Positions 1-12,610 are shown, numbered from the stretch's first letter. The stretch: 64,000 bases of DNA from Phyllostachys edulis (GCA_036346405.1 CM070563.1:24099022-24163021); one strand, 5' to 3'. Numbers and translations are program-made. Notes: a model not told the origin generated them from the sequence alone.

Positions 1-1047
1 AATGAGAGACGCTGGCTTTACCAGATCTCACTCATAAGAAGTGCGTGTAGGAGTGCCCAAGAAAAACTCGATTCAAACATGGCACGCGGTCGCAATGGCC
101 TCATTTCAAAACTTCCTGTAGAGTACTCATCAAGCATCGCCCCGCCATCTCGACTAAGGTACGGTTCTTCCTTCCACAACGCCATTTTGCCGAGGGACGA
201 TGGGGAAGAGAACCGGTGCTCTACACTGCCTCACCGCAGTAAACTCTCAAAGTAGGAATTCTTGAACTCCGTACATTGTCACTACGGATCGCTCAGAAGG
301 CACCCGGAGCTCAACAGACAAACCTACTAAAAGACCTCGAAATGTGTAAATGTCTCTGCCCTTCGAGGCTAAGAAAACACCCAAGAGTACTCGAGAAGTC
401 ATCGACCACAACAAGAACATACCACTTCCTCCCCGCCGATCAAGATTCGAGCCGGTCCAACTGCGGTCCATGTGGAGCAATGTCTCTGCATCGGTCATAG
501 TAATCGGACCGGAGGATGAGAAGCGGCAACCATCTTGCCGCGTCTTCAAGATGGAGTGCAAACAAGATCTTTGGCCATCTTGAGTTTCGCAGACCACTTA
601 ATGAGATCATGGTCGCTAACTCGGGTCAAATGGTCAAATCCAATATGACCAAGTCTCCTATGCCGTAAAGAGAGATCATGGACTCGTATAACTAAACACC
701 GAGAGGATCGCCAGAAGACTCAGAGAACTCAAAGACGAAAGATCCTCCCATAACGAGAAATCCCGCAAACCGACTACCCAAGAATCAAGAATTTTGCAAG
801 CGTTTTTCTTGAAGCTCACCTCGAAACCGCCATCGTAAGCCGAGAAACGAAAGCAAATTGTACCGCAGCTTACTAACCAAGGCAACATCCTTAAGAATAA
901 AAGAAGCATTAATACGACAAGACTTTTGGCGATGACGCGCCTGACGAAGCGCCTCGAAGGTGATCGCCTCATCACCGAGCGCTGGCTAGGAGGAGAACCA
1001 ACGGAGTCTCCTATCATATGACGAGAACAACCGAGTCTACAAGCCAA
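1..1047 (-). pseudogene. Ty1-copia pol fragment: protease, GAG-pre-integrase and integrase (broken, cut by left edge)
   Basis: Read on the minus strand this is the front half of a copia polyprotein. WLVDS, the start of a copia protease active site (D-S-G), lies near 1033-1047; a one-base loss then shifts the frame to GCSRHMIGD. Next come FEVSFKKNACKILDS (about 780-850) and the GAG-pre-integrase signature RHRRLGH (about 645-665). The integrase core follows: TLLHMD with the first catalytic Asp near 466, IRSDN with the second Asp near 280 followed at once by another frameshift, then the QNGVVE block with the catalytic Glu near 165-190. The order protease-integrase before RT marks copia rather than gypsy; RT and RNase H would lie left of position 1. 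It belongs with the gag, PBS and LTR to its right. At least three frameshifts or stops make it non-functional. Confidence 0.85.
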
Positions 1048-2454
1048 ACCTTCTCCTTCCCTACCCGCTAACCCGAGTCAAACAGAGTAAAGTCTCAAGA
1101 TCGATAAATCAACAATGATTTTGGCACCCAATATCGAATAACACGCCGAAAGCGATGAAGTAGTCAAGCCCGATCGACCTCTATCTACCCTACGCCTCTG
1201 TCACTCAAAGCGTAAGGTCTAAGAGTAGACCAAGTCGTTTGTCGGGTCCGATCGCTGAAGGAGCGAGTCGAGCACTCGCAACATGTTGAACACGCCATGG
1301 TAGCTATCTCGATGGGGAAAACGAGATCTACCTCAGATGGCGGAAGTCACGATCGAAAGCAAAGATGAGGACGAAAACCGAAAACTCGAAAACCAAGTCC
1401 TCGATGTCGCACAAACCCATCGAAGAAACAAGCCTAGACCTCGTGTTGGTCTTAGGTGCACTCAAGGTCCGGGGCCGACCTCAATGCGCCTAAGAGACTC
1501 AACATGGTCTCTACGCGATCTTGGCGCTACCAAGCATCGACGATCGTGTGTCCATCCTTCGACAGAAGGTGCAAGGATACTTCACCTTCGAGAGGTAGAA
1601 GCAAGATGTGAAATTACCTTCTCGTCGAAACTCGACATAGCCCGCCGACTTGAAATGGACTTTCTCGGTCCTGGCTCGGCCTCGATCACACTCGTGCTAT
1701 GGGTCCGAGCACGGCAGTGGATGCTTCCTCATGTCCTCAAAGAAGTCATATCCTAGACCCCGATTAAATCTGCAGATCTTAGATTGGTCTAGAATAAGAT
1801 TGAGCTTCTTCTTGCCTCCTACAAATCTCTCGAGAGTGTTCATAAGGTACCGACACTCCCGAAAGAGAGAGGTGCAAGAAGAGCAGGGAAAGAAGAGACA
1901 GCAGAAGGTAAGGAGCAAAAGAAGAACCAAAGCGAGAGGGAAGAATGGCTTGTGCACGCACACCGACTCAAGGGACAACCCCATCGCTAGCCAGCTTGGT
2001 TCACGTTGCTAAGCGCCTCATCCTTACCCCGGGCTTCTCCTTCTCCACAATCATATTGCAAGCACAATGTGACTTCTCTAGAAGATCCTTAGTTAGCTTC
2101 ACACATTTCTCATCCAAAGTAATCAAGTCGATTTTAGTTTGTTACACTTAATGCATGGTGAGCTAACAGGTCCTTAGAAGCAAACCGAGCCAACTTCCTT
2201 TCATGTTCAATCATATCTTGAAACTGCTTGGAGACAACTTCAAGTTCAGCAGCTTAACTTAGGACAGATTCGAGCATGAATCAATCGGCTCAAGTAAAGA
2301 AGCTTGTAGTTCAAGAATTTTATGATCCGCCTGCTTTAAGTTCATCTTCAAGTTATTGCAATTTTCACAAGACTCAGCAGATCAAGAAGCATGGCATAAG
2401 ATCCTCTAGCAAAGAATGTTCTTACCCTCACATGAGGTGGGAGAAGTAGTCTCA
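1048..2454 (-). other. Decayed copia interior between gag and protease
   Basis: This stretch lies between recognisable copia gag and protease on the minus strand. Only short open frames of up to about 140 codons remain on either strand, and none resembles a known protein. By position it should be the C-terminal gag or linker part of the same polyprotein, now too decayed to read. No independent gene is visible. Confidence 0.5.
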
Positions 2455-3919
2455 TCAAGAATAAGTAGGGTAATGTACCATCCTACTCAACTCTAACTCA
2501 AAGAAGCGACTAACATTCTCCACCTTAACACTATCAAGTTTGGAGGACACACTATCATGTGAGGTCCTTAACTTCTCCATATCAACCAAAGAAAGCAGAG
2601 CATGTATCACAATCATCACTAGAAGGCGATGTAAGAGCAATAATCTCTAGTGACATACTATCTATTTCCTTCTCTAACTCAAAGACACCTAGCCTTAGCT
2701 TTAGCATGAAAACCTCCTAGCTTAAGAAAAGCATGATTGAGCTGTTCAGAGGTGGGATCTACCTCGTCCGTGTCGGAGTACACTCATTGTCAGCCGAAGT
2801 TCGCCTCGAGGGCCATGAAGCACATGCCGAGAAGTCGCCGCCGCCATCCTTGGGTTCTTGGTCACCCGTCTCCGTCATCGTCGCTCCATCCCTCCACCTC
2901 GCCGAGGTCGAGGTCGTCGGCGCGAGGACGCTGTGGAAGAGCTTGGCTTTGCCGGTTGCGGAACTTCTTCTTGTCTGGGCGCCCGAGCTGGAGGCTTTTG
3001 TTGCGGTTCTTGTCGGTGTAGTCGTTTTGCTCGAACCGCCGTAGTCGTTTTTGCCCTTCTCCTTAGGGGGCTTGTTCGGATGTGGTTGGGGCCACCACAC
3101 TCGAAGCAAATCACGGGTCCTCCCCTCTTTCTGTCCCTCCTCCTCTTGTAAGCATGAGAAAACTTCCGAGCTAGGAGGGCCAGCTGCTCATCCTCGAGCT
3201 GCTCTAACTGATCATCAGTTACGTCACAGAGAGCAGCAAGGGAGAAACCACACAACGAATCAGCAAGAGAACCGGTTTAACCGATCGGTAACCAAGGCCA
3301 TCGATCGTGACTTCGACTCCACGAGACAACATCAATCTCGTGAGTCTTGAGGCGTGAGTACGCCGCATCAAGAGTCAAGGTCGAGAGGTCTATCGTGTCT
3401 TTGATGGTGGTCACTTTCATCTCCCACGCGCGCAGATCGAAAGTGCCGTAAGTATCCGACGAGCGTTGTCCGAAGTCGGGTATGTGAGACCGACCGCCGG
3501 AGGTTGCTCAAGATCTTGTGAAAACGCATGGGCACTCATCTAGGGACTCACCAAAGACGCATCTCGAATTTGTTGTATTCTCGCTTGAACCGGTCCTGCC
3601 GAACCGCCTTGATCCGGTGGTGCCTCATGGTATGCGTCGAGGGTCACCCAGATATCGTAGGCGGACGACAGGTGAGATATGCGGTCAAACTCACTACGAC
3701 TCAAACCCTGGATGATGATGTTCCTTGCCTTTGCATTCGCCTCAACATCAGCCATGTTCCCGGCATTGATGTTCTCATCGGCAGGAACAGCGAATCGTAC
3801 CTTGACCTTCCGCCAGATGGCATACCCCTGGGCCTGGATGTATGTCTCCATTCGCTCTTCGTAGGGTAATCGATGCCATCGAAAACGGGCGGCTTGGTCG
3901 AGTACTTGTCCATCGCCAT
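2455..3919 (-). pseudogene. Ty1-copia gag (UBN2-type, broken)
   Basis: The minus-strand frame starts at an ATG at 3919 with MAMDKYSTKPPVFDGIDY, the usual opening of grass copia gag, 40 bp after the primer-binding site. A frameshift near 3850-3880 moves into the segment METYIQAQGYAIWRKVKV and SEFDRISHLSSAYDIWVTL (3540-3851), typical of the UBN2/DUF4219 gag domain that builds the virus-like particle. A zinc knuckle CFECGGPNHIRTS follows near 3110; its last Cys is replaced by Ser. At 2455-2640 a coiled-coil-like segment contains SLVDMEKLRTSHDSVSSKL, as in the C-terminal part of SIRE/Maximus-type gag. Several frameshifts break it. Confidence 0.8.
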
Positions 3920-3960
3920 GGCTCTTGAGACCGGTTAAGATCTATTGAAAAGAGCTAACC

Positions 3961-3973
3961 GGCTCTGATACCA
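3961..3973 (-). other. Primer-binding site of the left copia element
   Basis: The reverse complement reads TGGTATCAGAGCC, the standard plant LTR-retrotransposon site that pairs with the 3' end of initiator tRNA-Met. It sits two bases from the LTR end (...CCTACA on the minus strand) and fixes the element's orientation as leftward. Confidence 0.9.
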
Positions 3974-3975
3974 AT

Positions 3976-5887
3976 TGTAGGACCGAAATGGCGACAGAGG
4001 GGGGTGAATGTCGACTTTAAAATTTGCTCCTCTCACGGGCGAACACTACAGCCGCACACATACAGCTAACAAAGCAATAAACTAATCACGCAGTAAACAA
4101 AGCTTCACACGCAGCAACGAGCCGCAGCAACCTCCTGTTTCCGGGAGCTTGTTTCCACGGGCACACAGCTCGCTGCCAAGATTAATCACAAAAGAGCTCC
4201 CACACAAAAAGCAAAGATGGCAATCACTCCACCTGCCACCCAGGGCTTCGATTCCTTCGGGAAGAGCAAGAAGCAAACACAGCTATCAAGAAAATACTTA
4301 AACAGAGAGCTACCTGAACTACTTAATGCATAATCTAATCAAACAAGCAATAAGCTAATCCGGACTATTCAAGGCAGCACAAATATTTGGGAGAAGCCGG
4401 CCACCCCAAAGGAAACCGATTACTATCACCAATGAATCTGGCACAGGATTTTCACGGCAAGCAGAAACACGCACACGCACAAGAAAACCGAACTGCATCC
4501 AAGCAAGGCAGTCCAAAACAAAAGCTGACCCACAATCAAATCACCAAAGCACACAGACTAAACAGTGAATCGAGATTTTTCTCGTGCAGCCAGGGGCTCC
4601 AAGAACTACACAGAGGTCACGGCCAAGATCATGTTTGACTACAAGCCGCCATCAAGCGGTTTGAGGGGAGCAAATTATGCTCACCGAAGACATCGTCGAT
4701 GGATACTACTCGTCCAAGGAGCAGTTTGAAAGGAGCAGCACAGACCGCAATACACATCAGCAGAGCCGACAAGAACTCACAAAGAAACTACAAAGACGAC
4801 AGGAACGAAGTCAAGTCGGCAATCAAAGAAAGCAACCATGTGAAAACAGCAGCTTGATTTCCTTAGCCGCCGCAAGCCTCGTTTGGGTGAACAGAGCGCT
4901 AGTGAATGAGTCCTCTTGTAGAACAAAACGGCCAAAACTGCCATCAACTACGCAAGAAACAGAACCGGCCAGATTTTTACGGGCCAACACAAGCAATACA
5001 CAAAAACTGAGATCAAAAACTCACACGCAAGAGAACCAGCAGCCAAGATAAACCAACCCCATCTCATATTGATCTAAAGGAAGAGAGATACATGATTGAT
5101 ACAAGAGGAATGATTACAAGCATTCATCTCATCCTCTCCCACTCACAATCCTCAAGAACACTCAGCCATCTTGAAGAAAAGCAAGGGGACAAGCAGGGAA
5201 CAACCCTCAACAACTAAAGCCTAAAGCCAAAACAAACTCTAAAGCCTCTTTTGACTAAAGGAAACCCTAAAAATCATTGAAGTGTTCAGTTTGGGCAGCA
5301 GCCCCTCCATCCTATTTATAGCCCATGGCTAACGGGTCTCCACCCCGTTACGCCCGCTAAATCCAACGGAGCCCGCTCCGCCAGTGACCTTTGCGAAATT
5401 CTGCTCGCCCTTCTCCGCACCTTCCGGAAGCTTCCGCTCCTTGTCTCAAGACGCCGCAACCACCTCGAGTCCACGCTGTCTTCGACACATCCCGACCGCT
5501 CGACCTCGCCACTCGCACCTAGTCCGGTCCACCGTGTCTCGCCACGACTCCACCCGATGTCCCGCAATACACGCATAAGAAACACATCAAATAGCACCGC
5601 CGATACATGAAAGCGTAAAACCAACATACTTACCATGACAAAATCCAAACTTGTCGAATCAAATAATATGCATCCTAATCCCATACGCACCAAGTTTGAC
5701 CAAACCGACCGAGCTGTTGCTGCATACGAACGACATGGTCCAAACCACCCAAACCAAACTCGACTTCCTAAACCTATGTCAATTACTCATCACACACACG
5801 GACGCACCTCCACATGGTCTCTCAATGTGGTATATGCATTTATATGATCTTGTTAGCTCTACTCACCAAATTGGCTTGATTAATCCA
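3976..5887 (-). repeat. 5' LTR of the left-pointing copia element
   Basis: On the plus strand the LTR opens with TGTAGGACCGAAATGG directly beside the PBS, so its inner end is secure. Its U5 end resembles the end of the LTR at 6113-8089 (both have a run of C followed by a GATTGCCAT- or GTCGCCATT-like tail), so the two families are related. The outer end is less certain: I place it at 5887, where the minus-strand sequence would begin TGGATTAATCAAGCC, because copia tail sequence of the opposite orientation starts just after. The span is about 1.9 kb and holds no gene. The ORFs seen inside (up to 125 codons) match nothing I know. Confidence 0.65.
5311..5320 (-). promoter_or_regulatory. TATA box of the left copia LTR
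   Basis: The reverse complement reads TATAAATAGG, a strong plant TATA box, and lies inside the LTR in the same orientation as gag. It implies that transcription starts about 30 bp further left and that R-U5 is about 1.3 kb long. Confidence 0.6.
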
Positions 5888-6112
5888 TAAACCGACTTAC
5901 TTAAAGCTTCGGACTTTTTGGCTCCTCTCTTTTGAAAGTTGAAGCTCTTGATGATCACATTGCCAAAGGGGAGAAATCTGAATTTTAAATTGAAAAAGGG
6001 GAGAAATCATTGCTTGGTTCTTTTGAACAGCTTTTTGGAATTTTGACACTTCATCACTCTCATGCTCTTTTGAAACTGTTTGTGTTGTCAATGTATTCAT
6101 CAAGGGGGATAT
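5888..6112 (+). mobile_element. 3' tail of a right-pointing copia element with polypurine tract
   Basis: This short piece contains two near-copies of AAGGGGAGAAATC (about 5966 and 5997) and a final tract AAGGGGGAT at 6102-6110, just before an LTR that starts TGTAAGACCAAGAGG. Such purine-rich ends are typical of SIRE/Maximus-type copia elements, where the polypurine tract primes plus-strand DNA synthesis. The rest of this element is not visible; the left-pointing copia next door probably inserted into it. Confidence 0.65.
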
Positions 6113-6293
6113 TGTAAGACCAAGAGGTTTTTGGTCATGATATTTGATGATGAATACATTGCCAATATTGAAGACTTAGTCTTGGTTCTTAAAGTTTAAT
6201 ACATTGTCTCTGGAACATGCTTTTGATCTTATTTGCTGACTTGCTTTTGAGCACTGTTGAATTCTGTCGAAAATTAGCTTTTGTCAGGATTAT

Positions 6294-7275
6294 CGGTAGT
6301 ACCGGCGTTGTTTGTGTGAACTACGGAGTGAGGTATGACCGCTGGTGTGCAAGTGGTAGTACCGCAAGTCACCGAAGTCCGAACGATGGTTTGCTCGAAC
6401 CATTAGATCTTGATCCGATGGTTATTATTGAAGTGGACGCTCGACCGTCGAAATGGTCAAAGTCTATGAGCCGCTGGATTGAAATCGACGGATGAAATCA
6501 AGTGGGCTGTTCGGACTTGCTACAGAGCGTTAAATCGGACGGTTTTGAAGCGTGGTCCGATCACCGTGTCATCTGGAGCGCCCACGCGGCAAAAGGTTTT
6601 TTGAAGTCTTTGAGCTTTTTCCTTGATGCGTAATACCGAGTTCTTTTCACGGTAGTACCGCAAGTCTTTTTCTCTGGTGCTTTGCTCGTTGCATTAGATC
6701 TTGATCTAACGGCCGATATTGAGAGGAACGTCGGACTTTCTACTGTTGTTCCTAGATCCAACGGTTTAAAGCGTGGTCCGATCGGCTCAAATCATCCGGT
6801 GCGCCCACGTGTCTCGTGGTTGTGTTCGAGCTCTTTTATGATTTAAGTGGTGCGGTAGTACCGCTTGATTTTATGGTAGTACCGCACATCGGTAATACCG
6901 TTGTGTGTTTACGCTATGGAAAACCGAACACTTGTTTTTTCTTGACATTGCATTTCTTGCCGAGCGGTATGACCGCGCCATGTCCTGGCGTAGTATCAAG
7001 ACTTGGTTTTTCGAGAAAGAGAATCTCGACATGAACAGTTAAATGAAAATCGGATGATCTGGAATCTTCGAGCGGAACGACTGGTGAGCGGTATTTCCGC
7101 AGCTTGAACGGCGGTAGTACCGCACAACGGTATGACCGCAGGGTTGCGGTATGGTTTTTTCAGAAGCGATGTTTTTGGAAGTTTTGGAAGTTCTTGATAA
7201 TCGGTAGTACCGGTGTGTTTGGAGCGGTACGACCACGTGTGTAGTAGTACCGGACGTACAATGGCGGTAGTACCG
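6294..7275. repeat. Cluster of CGGTANTACCG palindromes in the copia LTR
   Basis: About fourteen copies of a short palindrome, CGGTAGTACCG and variants such as CGGTATGACCG and CGGTAATACCG, are scattered over 1 kb of the LTR (for example at 6294, 6648, 6851, 7109, 7201, 7265). Each is self-complementary, so neither orientation dominates. Similar motifs are common in LTRs of grass SIRE-type copia elements; a role is not known to me. Confidence 0.75.
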
Positions 7276-7721
7276 ATTGTACTCTGGAAAGTTGTCGTTC
7301 TGGGGAATTGACTGCGGATTTGTTGAATTCGTAAGCTATATCTTGTTGCATGATAGTGTTTATGGGTGTGAGTGAGCTAATGGATGGTCAAGTTGGAGAA
7401 CTTGTGCCAAGATTTGGTGTTTCTTTGATCTTTGCATGTGTAGGTTGAGGCGTGAGGACGAATTACATTCAGTGACGGGATTGACTCAGACTAGGATGGG
7501 GAATCTGAGGTCTTGGAAGTCGTGGATGTCAACAGGTGGTTTGAATCACGCTGGAGCGCGTGGAGATCAAAGGGGATCACGTTTAAGCTACGGGTGGTGG
7601 TGTCCTGGAGGCTTACGACGTGAGGGAATTGGAAAGACAGATTTGGAAGGAGTTCCAAATCTGGTTGGTTTGAGTTAGAGTCCGTATTGGTGTCATGTTG
7701 GGCATGGATAGGACTCTAGGC

Positions 7722-7728
7722 TATAAGA
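7722..7728 (+). promoter_or_regulatory. Putative TATA box of the copia LTR
   Basis: TATAAGA lies about 360 bp before the LTR end, in the orientation of the element, and is followed by GGGTTA-rich sequence as in the R region of the neighbouring copia LTR. No other good TATA box is seen in the last kilobase. Confidence 0.45.
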
Positions 7729-8089
7729 GAAGGCGAGGGTACGGCTCGGATACTAATTTTTAGGGTTACGAGCTTTTGATAGGTTTTGGTCAGTAGCTTT
7801 CTTGTTGTTGATCTTTGCGGTTGTAAGGTCCTTGGAATTAGGGCTTTGAGTGGTGCTTGCTAAGCTCTCTCAGAGACACAAATCAAGTTTGATATATGAA
7901 GTTTAGATTCGCTCAATCTTGGTTCTTGTTTTGTTGATCTTAGTGTGCTACCGAGGAGGTCTCGGTTGCCAGAAGTTTTTCAAGTCAACAGAGAAGTTGT
8001 CATTGTTCTTGATAACAAGAAGAAGTTGAAATTTGGGGTCAATTCGCTGCAATCATTCAACCCCCTTCGATTGCCATTACGATCCCACA

Positions 8090-8723
8090 GCATGTGCATG
8101 GGTGGCATCGACGGATGCACGCCTGTGACACGGTAAAATGCAAAAGAGAAAAGAAAGTTAAAGAGCACTTTGAGCATATTGCATAGCATGTGTATGTGAT
8201 ATTTTTGGTGTATAGTTTTGTGGTTAATGAATGATGAATTACAATTATGTATCTTTGTCGAGGCCATGTATTGTACTTGCTGAGTCTTTGGGCTCACTCT
8301 TGCTTTTATTGTGCTTTTAGGTACCACTTGCAAGGACGACATGCATGGGAGGGAGTAGGCTTGTCTTGGATTCACTCACTACACACATCTTTAAGTTAAT
8401 TAACATCTAGAACGTACCTCAGTAATAAGCAAACTGCTTAAGGATTTAATTTTGGTTATGCTTCATGCAATGGTTTATTTGTAATAATGAGAATAGCATG
8501 TGTTGGATATCCTTGATTATGCCTTATCTGATTAGCATATTATGAATGTTTTGATGAATTCTGGATGTTAGAATATTGTCTTGATATATGTGAATGTTGG
8601 AACCTCCGGTATAGTTAACTATACAAAGGAGGTTCTGCCGAAATTTAGAATTGTGTCTTACATTTTAATTAGTTATCATGTTTATTTAGTAGCATTCTAG
8701 GCCTTTGATTGGTGGGTGTTCTG
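8090..8723 (+). repeat. 3' part of the gypsy 5' LTR (left part displaced by copia)
   Basis: It matches 14448-15074 nearly base for base (only scattered substitutions and small indels seen by eye), so it is the last ~630 bp of the same LTR. It begins exactly where the copia LTR stops and ends in GGTGGGTGTT just before a primer-binding site. The high similarity of the two LTR copies suggests a fairly recent insertion. Confidence 0.85.
8599..8636. repeat. Long palindrome in the gypsy 5' LTR
   Basis: GTATAGTTAACTATAC (8609-8624) is a perfect 16-base palindrome. It is flanked by GGAACCTCC (8599) and GGAGGTTCT (8628), which extend the stem by eight more pairs. A copy is kept in the 3' LTR at 14948-14985. 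Confidence 0.85.
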
Positions 8724-8726
8724 AGT

Positions 8727-8738
8727 TGGTATAAGAGC
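8727..8738 (+). other. Primer-binding site of the gypsy element
   Basis: TGGTATAAGAGC differs by one base from the canonical TGGTATCAGAGC that pairs with initiator tRNA-Met, and follows the LTR end by a few bases. Confidence 0.75.
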
Positions 8739-8896
8739 GATTTGTAGGTCCGTGGTGACTAGATTAATTAAAAAAAATTACGAATGGCTAATCAACTTAA
8801 AAGTTTGACACACTGGTGCACAGTAGGATGGGAATGGGCAAAGCATTGCATTTACGCTTCCATTGTGTTGAATTGATGATTCCTGTTATGAGATGA

Positions 8897-8900
<4 letters not shown>

Positions 8901-8932
<32 letters not shown>
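8901..8932. repeat. (AT)n microsatellite followed by a short (GT)n run
   Basis: Sixteen AT dinucleotides are followed by CTGTGTGTGTGTGTTT, inside the decayed gypsy interior. Confidence 0.95.
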
Positions 8933-8934
<2 letters not shown>

Positions 8935-11900
8935 GTGTGTGTGTGTTTGTATTATAATACTATAGTTATTATGTGCGGGGATAACCCATGTTGAGTGGTT
9001 GAGACCGTGGTTGTGGCCCTGGGCTTTACCAGGCTACACCACCGTTCGCAGTATGAGAATAGTGAGTATCTTTAGAAGAGTTATTCTTACGGCTGGTGAA
9101 CTTGGTTGATTGTCAAGTTTGACCTTTGTATTGGAGTTTTGTCTTTCTTGATGGAGAATATGATCCATTTATTTCGCTTGATGATTTGGATAATGAAAGT
9201 TTCCTTTTGCAAGTCTTTTAGTATGTGGAAGCTTTGATTTAATGTAACTCTTTTGGGTATTTTGAGTGTTGAAGTTGAATTGTTCTTTTTGATGAAAGAA
9301 AATATCAAAACCCTTTTGGTAAGGTCTTTTTATGTTTAAGCAACTGGTGGTGGTCATAGAAATTAATTGATTTGGTATTGGTTACCAAGTTGGGTTTGTA
9401 GCGTGGTGCATAATAAATCTTAACTAGTATCCTTGAAAGTGTAGTTGATCAATTTGATGTTGTTTTCTAGTAGTTCTTGATGAACTGTGACTATGAGTAT
9501 GGCTATACCTAATTGGAAGCAATAGAGCTATTAAAAGTGTGAGATATTGATGAATTAGTTTGATCGCTAAGAGTGATAAATTGGTAAACTTCTTGGGTAA
9601 ATGAATAAACAGGTCTCAGCAAATTAACCTAACCATTTAGGATGGTTAAGTCCAGAAGATGTTAGATTATTATCTTAGTGGATATTAATCTTCGAGTTAT
9701 TTCTGGGGAGACGTAGTGATCATACGTACAGACTAGGTGCAATTATTGTGTATTAAAGTCTGGTGTTGAACATTACTATGAGATGAATTGATGGGATTTG
9801 ATATGTGATCTATGTTTACATGATGGTGGAATTGTCGGATAATAGTATGTCCTTGATGAAATGGTTGATCATTAAATTGTTTGGGTTGCTAAACTTATTG
9901 GATTATTTGGTCTCAATGGATTGATCCAACTGTGTAAGGGAAAGTTAAGGGTGTGTTCGACTGTTGCTTTAGTGGATAATAATTTGGGAATTTTCTTTAA
10001 TTGACTACTGGATGATTTCTTAAATGTTAGTGGGAATGCAAATAGAGAAAGGAATGTAAATTCTTCCAAGATGGAATAATCGTCAAATTGTTTATGATAG
10101 CCTCTGGATTGGAATTAGTGTGCACTAAATTGATATTGAGCTTTTGCTAACAGGTGAGTGGTGGAAATTAAAAGTAATCTTTGTATCTGTGTTTTGCGAG
10201 GATGACTTGGGGCAGCATGCCCTTGTTAAAAGAGGTTTACTTCGATAAGGTAGTTTGTGCATGAGATATTCTCTTGAACAAGTTGATTGTTGCAATCCTA
10301 TTGAAAAGAAATTTGAAATAAGTTCTTGTGTTCTTTTGGAAATGTTTATGATGGGATAGTAGGCTATGATGAGTCATGCTAAGAGTATATAATGATGAGG
10401 TTAGTAAGACCGTGAGTATGAGATGATGAGGGTAGTGTTGATTCTCTTAGAAGAAAAGGAATTTGATCGTCTTCCGTGGTATCGTATAAATGAAATGTCT
10501 TGAGTTTTGAACTCGTGATCTTTTGGAGTTTAGGATTGATGTGGTAGCTAAAATTGGTTCGAGCATAGTGATATGTTGGAAAGTTCTATTGGATTCTTAA
10601 GTGATTCAAGTGATTTTGAACTTAAATGCTCTTCTTGTCTAAGTTGGCAGATTGGTATTGTAATAAAAAAAAATTTCCTTTGGTAAAGGAAAAAGTCTAG
10701 TAGAAGTATTTGAGGTTGGAGTTAGGCTTTGTGATTTGCAACTTATTGAAGTGTGCTTAACTTTTCTGTTTTTGCTGCTTAATAGTTTCTTCGGTTCAAT
10801 AGCCATGCTTTACCCTTATTCGTTGAGGGTTGAAATTCTCTTCTAGAGAGACTTGTGCACTCATTTGTGGTCTCGTATTCTGTTTTTCCGAGATTTTGGC
10901 TATTTGACTATTTTCCTTGGTCTTGTGTTTACTGCGAGTGGTAAGCATTTTTTTATGTATTGGAAATTGTTTCCATCTATACCTTCTTTCGAGAAAGGAT
11001 TGACCCATTCATGTTGCACAGTCTTTTAGGATGTGTAATAGCAACTTGATAGGGGTGGTTAAGTAAATGATAGTGGTGAGATTTTCGGTACCAAGCTATT
11101 TGAAGAGCAATAGAAGGTGAATTGGTTTTGACCTATAGCTCTTGGAGAGAATTTGATGGAATGATTGGTGTGAAATAAAACTAATTAGTGTTACAACTAG
11201 TAGAACCTATGGTTGATTGAAATTCAAGAACTTCAGTTCATGTTGGAATGTTGAGATTATCAAAAGTATTGGAATCTTGATTAATTTATTAGAGTATCGC
11301 GATTGAGTAATTTGCAAAGTTGAGCAGGTGAAATATGATGGAGCGGTTTAAAGAGAGTAAGATTAGCGAAGTAATCTAATCGTTATGGCAAATAATGAGA
11401 TAGCAGGGATTGTTGAGTTGTTGTCAGGTATGACTTGGCATCAGTGAGTAACCCTTTGGTGTTAGAATCCTTATAAAGATAATTTGAATGAGAATATGTT
11501 TGCATGTTGATGTTAATGACTGAGTATATTTGGATTGTGGGAATTTTTGTCACCGGATTTGAGAGTTTCTCTATCAGTTACACCGAAATATTATTGTAGG
11601 AGTCTTGGTTGTCGATATTGGGCTTGTGTTTTATGCTAGAACCTTGGTTGCCCAATGTCTATGTATAGAAGTGGAAGGACAAAAGTGGATTCCGAATAAC
11701 GTGATGATCTTTGATAATAACCCTTTTGATGTAATAAATGAGGGTGTGCGCTGAGAAGTTCCAGTTGATTATCCGTAACAGAAAGAGGTGATATGGTTGT
11801 GAATGAACAATCTTTATTAAGGTGTTGGAAAACCATTTGTGAAAATAATTCCCTTGGTATAGAAGTGGACTAGAGAATCCTTTTGTGGATTAATGGAGTT

Positions 11901-12610
11901 TCTCTAAATAAGTATGGTTGTTCTTACGGTTTGAGGATCGTTTTGGGATTGTCGATTAAGAGAATGAATTAGTGTGATGACTTGGAAGCCCGTGATTTGG
12001 GAAAGGATTTATTTCTTAAAAGAACATCTGAGAAAGGAATGTTTTCTGGAGTAGAGAAGCGCTCTATTGGTTCTTGTTTGAGTTGGGTTTTTATGATGGA
12101 GATCAGGTACAATTTGAGTTGACTTATGTTGACAAGGTGGTTCTGTCTGGTTCAGGAAAATAAATGAAGTATTTGATTGTGCATTCGAGCGAAATCGCTT
12201 TTGGCTTATGTGGAGTTTATTTGCAAACTGCCAGTTGGAATGTGAAAAGGATTTCATGAGGAATCTTCAATTTTGGATTTGAGTGTTTGGAGGAAAGTTG
12301 GAATTGCATTGTGAATCCTTTGTTTTCAGTTGAATCTGATTATTAAAGTTTGATTAAAATAAGTTGTGTTGTACGTTCCTACCCAATGGAGGTTCTCCTT
12401 GTTATGATGAAGGCTAGAACCAACTTAAGTCCTAGAGCGGGGTATATAACGTTTTGTATGACCTGTTGTTGAGAGATTGCTAGAGGTATTTGGAGTGTGA
12501 GGTTTCGTAAAAGACGTTGACCAGCGAGTAACACTGCATCTTCGAGTCCTATCCGTTGAGTGGATCTTGTTAGGCCGGTATGAGTTATGAGAAATAAAAT
12601 GTTGAAGTAT

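Larger units (their letters stand above)
6113..8089 (+). repeat. 3' LTR of the right-pointing copia element
   Basis: It starts TGTAAGACC right after the polypurine tract and ends ACGATCCCACA at 8089, about 1.98 kb. The right junction is well supported: sequence from 8090 on resumes a gypsy LTR that is uninterrupted in its second copy near 14448. A TATA-like TATAAGA lies at 7722. The LTR is rich in CGGTAGTACCG palindromes (listed separately). ORFs inside it are short and unrecognised. The 5' copy of this LTR is not in the window. Confidence 0.75.

Noticed and set aside
3961..3973. tRNA-Met-like match at the PBS sites (also 8727 and 49263)
   Set aside because: Only the short 3' complement is present, beside LTR ends; no tRNA gene body.
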